Of a stretch of 64,000 bases of DNA, positions 62,523 to 64,000 are shown piece after piece. The notes beneath the pieces are model-generated. The model made no database searches and was not told where the DNA came from. It saw only the letters and a program-made list of their open reading frames with translations. Position 1 is the stretch's first letter. Each line of letters opens with the position of its first letter. The translations under genes and the position numbers were made by a program. This DNA comes from Ailanthus altissimus (Eukaryota; Streptophyta; Magnoliopsida; Sapindales; Simaroubaceae). The stretch is taken from the NCBI GenBank assembly GCA_946807835.1, contig OX327686.1:6944001-7008000 (forward strand). Reading direction: 5' to 3'.

Positions 62523-63367
62523 CATGTTGAAATAAATATAACAATTTTAAGAATACTTGAATAAATATTATAGTACTTTCAAAATAGTAAACATAATGCA
62601 TAAGTGCATTTATCTAAACACATAAAATAATACTAATTCACAATAGTTTAATTTAACAATTAATGTATCGTCGTAAGGCAGATCAGATTAAATTTAAATT
62701 AAAATTGAGACTATCTCAAATTAATAAGTAAAGTTTAAAATATCTCATATTTTCTTTTACCTATTAACTATTGTTTGTTTTGATCAAGATATGATTAACC
62801 GTTTAATTATATTTTTATGAGTGTAACCCATTATTTCAGATCAAGATGACTTAACTCAAAAATTACCATCGTAGATGTTAGGATTGTGCCTACATGTCAT
62901 CCTATTTTTATATGAATATTTGATATCTATACATAGTATATGTTGTTATATCGCTAATTACCTTTTAATTATATAGTTTAATGCTTGTTACACTACAGAC
63001 TTTATTTTATCTGAAAGAGTTCAGATATGGTCTAAAGGAGTTTAGACTGGTGCTAAGAGTTAGCAAATATTTCAATAGTTGGAACATTGTCTGTAACGGG
63101 ACAAAGACCTCAGAATATGCTAATAATGATATAGTTACAAGAGTTGCAATAGGTTGCTAGGATATGTCATTATGCAAGCGTGTTCTCAAATAAGTAGTTC
63201 TTGGTCTATTTCTACTAATGGATGTCTGTTAGTAGATCATATTAATTATATAGATCAGTGTATGTCTATATCTGTAGGGTACAGTTGGTTATTCCTAGCT
63301 AACCAGGATCTTAGAGATTGTATAGGCATACGAGTATTTAATTAGGACTGAGTACTAAACAGACTCA
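62523..63367. repeat. LTR-like sequence flanking the copia relic
   Basis: TGTTAGGATTGTGCC at about 62877 looks like the start of a plus-oriented copia LTR, and the following 490 bases have the texture of one. No primer-binding site complement is visible beside the gag start at 62522. I could not pair it with another LTR. Confidence 0.3.
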
Positions 63368-64000
63368 TGATAAGGGCAAAATTATCATATATTTTATCAT
63401 GTTTTTATTTTGATATTTTATTATTTTATGAGAATAGATGACTATTTATGTGTATTATTGTTATTTATAGGGACTTGAACAAAATTTAAAGAAATGATAC
63501 AAAAAGAGCAAAAACAGGGACTAAAATGCAAAGTTTTCAAAGTATGTGTCCATCGCCCCAGCGCCACGAGGATTACCGCCCCAGCTCTGGAGCAATGATT
63601 AAAATTAGGAAAACGACCTGGTTAAGTCGCATCTGGTGCCCCAACGCCAGACCTTTATTGCGCCAGCGATAAGCCAGTGCCCCAACGCCATCATCCCACC
63701 GCTCTAGCAGTGAAGCCTTTTTCAAGTGTCGCCCCAGCGACAACTGCAAAGCGTCCCAGCAATAACGCGATTCCTAGTCTGATGAGAATTGAGATTTTCA
63801 AGCTCATATCAATCCCTATAAAAAGTCACTCGTTCCTAGCCTTTAAGAATCATCCAAGATCAACTAAAAACACCCTAGAAACAATTCAAGAGCACCAAGA
63901 ATATAGAGCACGAATCTTGGAGAACAATAAGAGTTTAATTGAAGCAACTTTAGAGAGAGATTCAAGGTGTTCTTCGGCATCAAGAGTATCTTAAGTAGCT
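63368..64000 (+). repeat. Partial LTR running off the window
   Basis: It starts TGATAAGGGCAAAATTA at 63368 and contains a TATA box (TATAAAAA, 63817-63824) about 450 bases in, with an A-rich leader after it. Upstream of the TATA box, 63550-63765 is GC-rich with about seven variants of GCCCCAGCGCCA. This is the layout of an LTR U3 region. The element continues beyond 64000. Confidence 0.5.

Noticed and set aside
1..64000. CRISPR arrays, operons, tRNA or rRNA genes
   Set aside because: None seen. The direct repeats present are LTRs, tandem duplications or microsatellites, and the gene structure is that of a plant nucleus.

Overview
The window looks like nuclear DNA of a flowering plant, most likely a eudicot. 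It is AT-rich. Genes have many short GT-AG introns, their proteins have close plant homologues, and the DNA between them is filled with plant-type transposons. I cannot name the species.

Four host genes can be read. (1) An AHA1_N-domain HSP90 co-chaperone-like gene on the plus strand (7771-11679, six exons, 206 residues). (2) A homologue of the RNA-binding protein REPRESSOR OF SILENCING 3 (ROS3) on the minus strand (18698-15523, five exons, 794 residues). (3) An intronless PIF/Harbinger-derived protein whose transposase catalytic residues are all replaced (44583-43336, minus, 415 residues). (4) A NUB1 (NEDD8 ultimate buster 1) homologue on the minus strand (50783-45702, eleven coding exons, 566 residues). 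A broken MYB-CC (GARP/PHR1-like) transcription factor gene lies between (1) and (2).

Layout. 0-7 kb is AT-rich, with a long-TIR non-autonomous DNA element (1616-2451) and a decayed SIRE/Maximus-like copia relic (4490-6836). 7.7-18.7 kb is the first gene island; intron 1 of the AHA1-like gene holds a 1.2-kb inverted-repeat element. 20.0-32.1 kb is one complete but decayed Ty3/gypsy element of the Tat type on the minus strand: two LTRs, gag, protease, RT, two RNase H domains and integrase. Between pol and the 3' LTR it carries an antisense, intron-containing plant-mobile-domain gene with its own TATA box. 33-40 kb holds tandem copies of a gag-bearing non-autonomous LTR unit, one of them split by a 2.7-kb solo LTR with a perfect 5-bp target duplication. 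43.3-50.8 kb is the second gene island. 52.4-54.3 kb is a dead hAT transposase. 58.6-62.5 kb is a dead Ty1/copia gag-pol, and the window ends inside another LTR.

The most notable features are the antisense PMD gene inside the gypsy element, the three-fold W/SQK..W repeat in the ROS3 homologue made by exon duplication, and the loss of all three catalytic residues in the Harbinger-derived protein. ROS3 is known in Arabidopsis as a cofactor of active DNA demethylation. The transposons around it carry many TAG stops, as expected from deamination of methylated CHG sites.
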